Shown here: in pieces, positions 60,469 through 64,000 of the stretch | Position numbering within the stretch: position 1 is the first letter of the stretch | Layout of the letters: each line of letters opens with the position of its first letter | Origin: Nitrospirillum viridazoti CBAmc | GTDB lineage: Bacteria; Pseudomonadota; Alphaproteobacteria; Azospirillales; Azospirillaceae | Direction of reading: 5' to 3' | Length of the DNA: 64,000 nt | NCBI RefSeq assembly: GCF_000730165.1 | Contig: NZ_CP022111.1 | Coordinates: 186,001 to 250,000 of the forward strand | Notes under the pieces: generated by a model | Seen by the model: the letters and a program-made list of their open reading frames with translations, nothing else | What the model was told of the DNA's origin: nothing | Database searches by the model: none | Translations under genes and position numbers: made by a program

Positions 60469-61719
60469 ATGTCCCAGACAGCTGAAACATCATCATCGCG
60501 CACCGCCGTGATCGGGGCCGGCATCACCGGCATCACCACGGCGTATCAGTTGCAGGAAATCGGGGAGAACGTCGTCGTATTCGACCGGCATCCTTATGCC
60601 GCCATGGAAACCTCCTACGCGAACGGGGGGCAATTATCCGCCTCGAACGCCGAGGTTTGGAACCAGGCGGGCACGGTCGTGAAAGGCCTTAAGTGGATGC
60701 TGCGCCGGGATGCGCCTTTGCTGGTGAATCCCAGACCCTCTTGGCACAAATATAGCTGGTTCGCGGAATTTCTGGCGGCCCTGCCGTCCTACCGCGACAA
60801 CACCATCGCCACCACCCGCTTGGCCATCGCGGCACGCCGGCACCTGCTTGATATGGCTGATCGGGAAGGCATCGATTTCGCCTTAGAGCAGCGCGGTATT
60901 CTGCACGTCTACCGGGATGCGCCGGCGCTGGCGCATGCAACCCGTGTCAACGTCCTTTTGCGAGAGGGTGGCCTTGACCGGCGGCCCGTCGACGCCGACG
61001 AAATCCAGGCGTTGGAACCCGCTCTTCAGCAGCGTTTCCTGGGCGGATTCTACACGCCCAGCGACTTTACCGGGGACATACACCTTTATACCACCGGCTT
61101 GGCCCAGGCTGTTGCCCGACGCGGTGGCCAGTTGTGTTTTGAAACCCTCATTACCGGGCTGAAGCCGCGGCGCGATGGTGTCGAACTCCGGTGGCGAGGG
61201 GCGACCGGCGAGGGGGAAGGGCACTTCGACCGGATTGTCGTGTGTGGTGGCGTGGGATCCCGATGGCTGGCGTCGCAGTTGGGAGACCGTGTCAACGTCT
61301 ATCCGGTGAAGGGTTATTCCATCACCGTCAACCTGTCGGATGCCGAGAGCCAACAGGCGGCCCCTTGGGTCAGCTTGCTGGACGATGCCACGAAAATTGT
61401 AACAAGCCGATTGGGTGTCGGACGGTTCCGTATCGCCGGCACCGCGGAATACAATGGGGAGAACCGCGATATCCGGGCTGATCGCATCGCCCCGCTGATA
61501 CGCTGGTGCCGCACTTTATTCCCCGGGGTCAGCGTGGAAAGCGTGGTTCCATGGGCCGGGCTGCGGCCCATGATGCCGGACATGATGCCGCGCGTTCAAC
61601 CCGGCGGACGCGCGGGCGTTTACTACAACACAGGCCACGGGCATCTCGGTTGGACCTTGTCGGCCATGACTGCTTGGATGACGGCTCAGCTTGTGGCGGC
61701 GCATCGTCAGGGAAGGTGA
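60469..61719 (+). CDS. DadA-like FAD-dependent D-amino-acid dehydrogenase (glycine-riboswitch controlled)
   Basis: 416 residues. TAVIGAGITGITTAYQLQEIGENVVVFDRH is the FAD motif; ETSYANGGQLSASNAEVWNQ and LLVNPRPSWHKYSWFAEFL match the DadA family; YYNTGHGHLGWTLSAMTAW closes the FAD site. DadA oxidises D-amino acids (and in some relatives glycine) to keto acids, feeding electrons to quinones. The frame is open back to 60196 through the riboswitch, but ATG 60469 with GGATGGAG is the true start. Control by a glycine sensor suggests a glycine-linked substrate. Confidence 0.9.
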   Translation: MSQTAETSSSRTAVIGAGITGITTAYQLQEIGENVVVFDRHPYAAMETSYANGGQLSASNAEVWNQAGTVVKGLKWMLRRDAPLLVNPRPSWHKYSWFAEFLAALPSYRDNTIATTRLAIAARRHLLDMADREGIDFALEQRGILHVYRDAPALAHATRVNVLLREGGLDRRPVDADEIQALEPALQQRFLGGFYTPSDFTGDIHLYTTGLAQAVARRGGQLCFETLITGLKPRRDGVELRWRGATGEGEGHFDRIVVCGGVGSRWLASQLGDRVNVYPVKGYSITVNLSDAESQQAAPWVSLLDDATKIVTSRLGVGRFRIAGTAEYNGENRDIRADRIAPLIRWCRTLFPGVSVESVVPWAGLRPMMPDMMPRVQPGGRAGVYYNTGHGHLGWTLSAMTAWMTAQLVAAHRQGR

Positions 61720-61844
61720 GAGGAAAACAAAGATTCTTTCGCGCCTTGCAAGGCCCGACCCGGCGGGTGCACCCCTACACCCTGTGCCGGAACGTGCCGC
61801 ACAAACCTGATGATGAACGGTGGTTCACAGCCCTCGAACAACCG

Positions 61845-62096
61845 TTCATGGCCGAAACCATCAATGGCCTCTACAAGACCGAAGTGGTCCATCGCCGGGG
61901 GCCTTGGCGAACCTTGGAAGCCGTCGAATTCGCCACCCTGGAATGGGTCGACTGGTTCAAGCACCGCCGTTTGCTGGCCCCCATCGGGAATATCCCGCCA
62001 GCCGAGGCCGAGGCGCCCTACTATGCTGCCGCCGACAACCAAACCTTGGCGGCATGACTCACAACAGTCAGCCTCCGGTAAACTCGGGGCGGTTCA
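61845..62096 (+). mobile_element. 3' remnant of an IS3-family insertion sequence
   Basis: A fragment of an OrfB transposase C-terminus (ETINGLYKTEVVHRRGPWRT to LEWVDWFKHRRLLAPIGNIPPAEAEAPYY, stop 62055-62057). It is followed by an IS3-type right end whose outward strand begins TGAACCGCCCCGAGTTTACC (62096 leftwards). The catalytic part and left end are missing, so it is dead. It separates the riboswitch gene from the thiolase. Confidence 0.8.
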
Positions 62097-62326
62097 CCTG
62101 GGCCTACCTCGGCTCTCCTGACCTCAACTCTTCGAACCGCCCGGTGCAGACCCGCATGCCGGGTGGTGTGGGAGGGGCGCGGTCCAAAAGGATCGCCCCC
62201 TATCCCGATTATCACTTTCTTCAGCTGTTTAAGTACGTTGCCTCGCTTTTCCCAGGAGGCCCACTTCGATGCCGGTTCACAGCTCAGCTTGTTGCAAGCG
62301 GACGCCCGCAGGTGAAGCGCGTCCCT

Positions 62327-63517
62327 CTATGCCCGGCGCTCCAGCACCATCGCGATACCCTGTCCTCCGCCGATGCACATGGTGGCCAGGCCATAGCGGC
62401 CACCGATACGCTCCAGCTCATACAGTGCCTTGACGGTGATGATGGCGCCGGTGGCGCCCAGAGGGTGGCCCAATGCGATGGCGCCGCCGTTCGGATTGGT
62501 TTTTTCGGGCGGCAGACCCAGGTGCTGAGAGACGGCACAGGCCTGGGCGGCGAAGGCCTCGTTGCTCTCGATGACGTCCATGTCCCCGACCGTCAGGTCG
62601 GCTCGTCTCAAGGCGATTTCCACGGCGCCTACCGGACCCAGGCCCATCACCTCCGGGGCAACACCGGCGTGACCCCAGGATATGAGGCGGGACAGGATCG
62701 GCAGGTTCCGCCGCTTGGCCTCCGCGGCGGACATGAGCACCACGGCGGCCGCCCCGTCATTGATGCCGGAGGCGTTGCCGGCCGTGACGGTGCCGTCGCG
62801 CTGGAAGGCGGGGCGCAGGGTCGCGAGCTGCGCCGGCGACACGTCGGGCCGCACATGCTCATCGGTGTCGAACAGGGTGGTGCCCTTGCGGCTCTTGATC
62901 TCGACCGGGACGATCTGGGACTTGAAGCGGCCCTCGGCGATGGCTCGCGCCGCCCGCTGGTGGCTCTCGGCGGCGAAGGTGTCCTGCTGTTCCCGTGTAA
63001 TGCCGCACCGCTTTGCCACGTTCTCGGCCGTGACCCCCATGTGGCCGTGGCCGAAGGGATCCGTCAGGACGGTCAGCAGGGCGTCCGTCAAAGCGGCGTC
63101 GCCCATCTTGGTGCCGCCGCGCGAGGAGGTCAGCACGTGGGGGGCGTTGCTCATGCTTTCCGCCCCGCCGGCGACCGCGACATCGCATTCCCCCAGCCGG
63201 ATAGCCTGTGCCGCCGAAATGATGGCCTGCAAGCCGGAACCGCAGAGCCGGTTCAGGGTCATGGCGGGGGCCGCCGCCGGGATGCCGGCGCGCAGTGCGG
63301 CCACCCGGGCCAGATAGGCGTCATGGGGGTGGCTGGGGATGACCTGCCCCATGACGACGTGGCCCACCCCCTCCGGGGCGGTGCCGGCCCGGCGCAGAGC
63401 CTCGCCGATGACGAGGGCGCCGAGGTCGGCCGGCGTGATGTCCTTCAGCGAGCCGAGGAACCCGCCCACGGCGGTTCGCACCGCCCCGACGATAACGACG
63501 TCATTGCCTGTAACCAT
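62327..63517 (-). CDS. Acetyl-CoA acetyltransferase / thiolase
   Basis: 396-residue thiolase. Nucleophile Cys92 in LNRLCGSGLQAII; NPNGGAIALGHPLGATGA with the catalytic His; C-terminal CIGGGQGIAMVLE with the second Cys. The length is normal. It either condenses two acetyl-CoA or cleaves 3-ketoacyl-CoA. It is transcribed with the oxidoreductase gene that precedes it on the minus strand (11-bp gap). It may supply acetoacetyl-CoA for PHA or finish a beta-oxidation route. Confidence 0.93.
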   Translation of the reverse strand: MVTGNDVVIVGAVRTAVGGFLGSLKDITPADLGALVIGEALRRAGTAPEGVGHVVMGQVIPSHPHDAYLARVAALRAGIPAAAPAMTLNRLCGSGLQAIISAAQAIRLGECDVAVAGGAESMSNAPHVLTSSRGGTKMGDAALTDALLTVLTDPFGHGHMGVTAENVAKRCGITREQQDTFAAESHQRAARAIAEGRFKSQIVPVEIKSRKGTTLFDTDEHVRPDVSPAQLATLRPAFQRDGTVTAGNASGINDGAAAVVLMSAAEAKRRNLPILSRLISWGHAGVAPEVMGLGPVGAVEIALRRADLTVGDMDVIESNEAFAAQACAVSQHLGLPPEKTNPNGGAIALGHPLGATGAIITVKALYELERIGGRYGLATMCIGGGQGIAMVLERRA

Positions 63518-63528
63518 CCTTAGTTCTC

Positions 63529-64000
63529 CTAGCCATGATCGGGGCCGGAATGCGGGTCGTCCCGCATCCTGATGAGGATCTTCCCCCGGGCCTGGCCGGT
63601 TTCGCTGTGGGCCATCGCCTGGGCGGCATCCTTCAGGGGATAGACCCTGTTCACCGGCAAGCGCAGGTGCCCGGTATCGACCAGCGCCGCAATCTCGCGC
63701 AGACCCTCCTGGTTCGGCGCCACCGCCACGGTCAGGGCGCGGATGCCCCGGGCGGCCGCCAAGTCGGCGGGCAGGGGGGCAGGATCCAGGGTGACCAGGG
63801 TACCGCCCGACCGAAGCACGGCGAAGGACTGGCGCTGGACGTCGCCGCCCACGCTGTCCACCACCAGGTCGACATCGCGCAGTTGGGCGGCGAAATCCTC
63901 GGTCCGGTAGTCGATGACGTGATCCGCGCCCAGGCCGGTGACGAACGCGCGATTGGCGGCGGAGCAGGTGGCGATTACCTCCGCGCCGGCCCGCTTGGCC
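63529..64000 (-). CDS. MDR-family NAD(P)H:quinone oxidoreductase, partial (N-terminus beyond the right edge)
   Basis: The last ~156 residues are visible. AKRAGAEVIATCSAANRAFVTGLGADHVIDYRTEDFA is the NADP-binding half of a zeta-crystallin-like medium-chain reductase. VVDSVGGDVQRQSFAVLRSGGTLV follows, with PVNRVYPLKDAAQAMAHSETGQARGKILIRM at the end. The start lies outside the window. It is upstream of the thiolase in the same direction. Confidence 0.88.
   Translation of the reverse strand, partial: AKRAGAEVIATCSAANRAFVTGLGADHVIDYRTEDFAAQLRDVDLVVDSVGGDVQRQSFAVLRSGGTLVTLDPAPLPADLAAARGIRALTVAVAPNQEGLREIAALVDTGHLRLPVNRVYPLKDAAQAMAHSETGQARGKILIRMRDDPHSGPDHG

Overview
The window looks like chromosomal DNA of a high-GC alphaproteobacterium. 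The best guess is the Azospirillaceae/Rhodospirillales side of the class, because hisZ-purA, hom-glpX-recJ, a class I PHA synthase, a fused enoyl-CoA hydratase/3-hydroxyacyl-CoA dehydrogenase and a homospermidine pathway occur together. This is inference from gene content; no rRNA is present and the genus cannot be named.

Positions 1-42500 read as core genome. They hold two tandem phytanoyl-CoA-dioxygenase-like genes with an AraC regulator; a VOC protein, a Bcp peroxiredoxin and glnE; a large AsmA-like protein and a JmjC/cupin protein; and a beta-oxidation pair (fused FadB-type enzyme plus acyl-CoA dehydrogenase) behind an IclR-like palindrome. A PadR unit with two paralogous membrane-anchored proteins of unknown function follows, then iclR, aroA, purA and hisZ. 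Next come an RHH/PIN toxin-antitoxin pair, an ornithine decarboxylase/homospermidine synthase unit with a folded 5' leader, a WecA-like glycosyltransferase, and a lipocalin-like gene divergent from a CGNR regulator over a double dyad. The core part ends with a decayed ART-like gene, phaC with a very long N-terminal tail, a lipoprotein, an aminotransferase-hom-glpX-recJ run, an orphan 503-residue protein and tRNA-Glu(TTC).

From the 3' end of tRNA-Glu (42508) to the right edge the DNA is accessory in character. A tyrosine integrase gene abuts the tRNA. It is split by a complete IS66-family element (42837-46013) with an exact 8-bp target duplication and a pRiA4b ORF-3-like passenger gene. An IS110/IS1111-type element (about 47162-48544) follows, with 14-bp subterminal inverted repeats, a frameshifted transposase and a structured non-coding end that is a candidate guide-RNA (bridge/seekRNA) locus.

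Positions 48588-61719 form a more A/T-rich catabolic cluster. It contains a coniferyl-aldehyde-type dehydrogenase, SDR, SCP2 protein, VOC protein, SMP-30 lactonase, sarcosine/dimethylglycine-dehydrogenase-like flavoprotein, TonB receptor, MFS permease, TetR regulator, D-threonine-aldolase/alanine-racemase-fold enzyme, a tandem glycine riboswitch and a DadA-like flavoprotein. A shared dyad ATAG[CT]-N4-ACTAT sits at several of its promoters and is a candidate TetR operator. Several enzymes could produce or consume glycine and aldehydes, which would fit the glycine riboswitch. An IS3-family remnant separates this cluster from a thiolase and a partial quinone oxidoreductase at the right edge.
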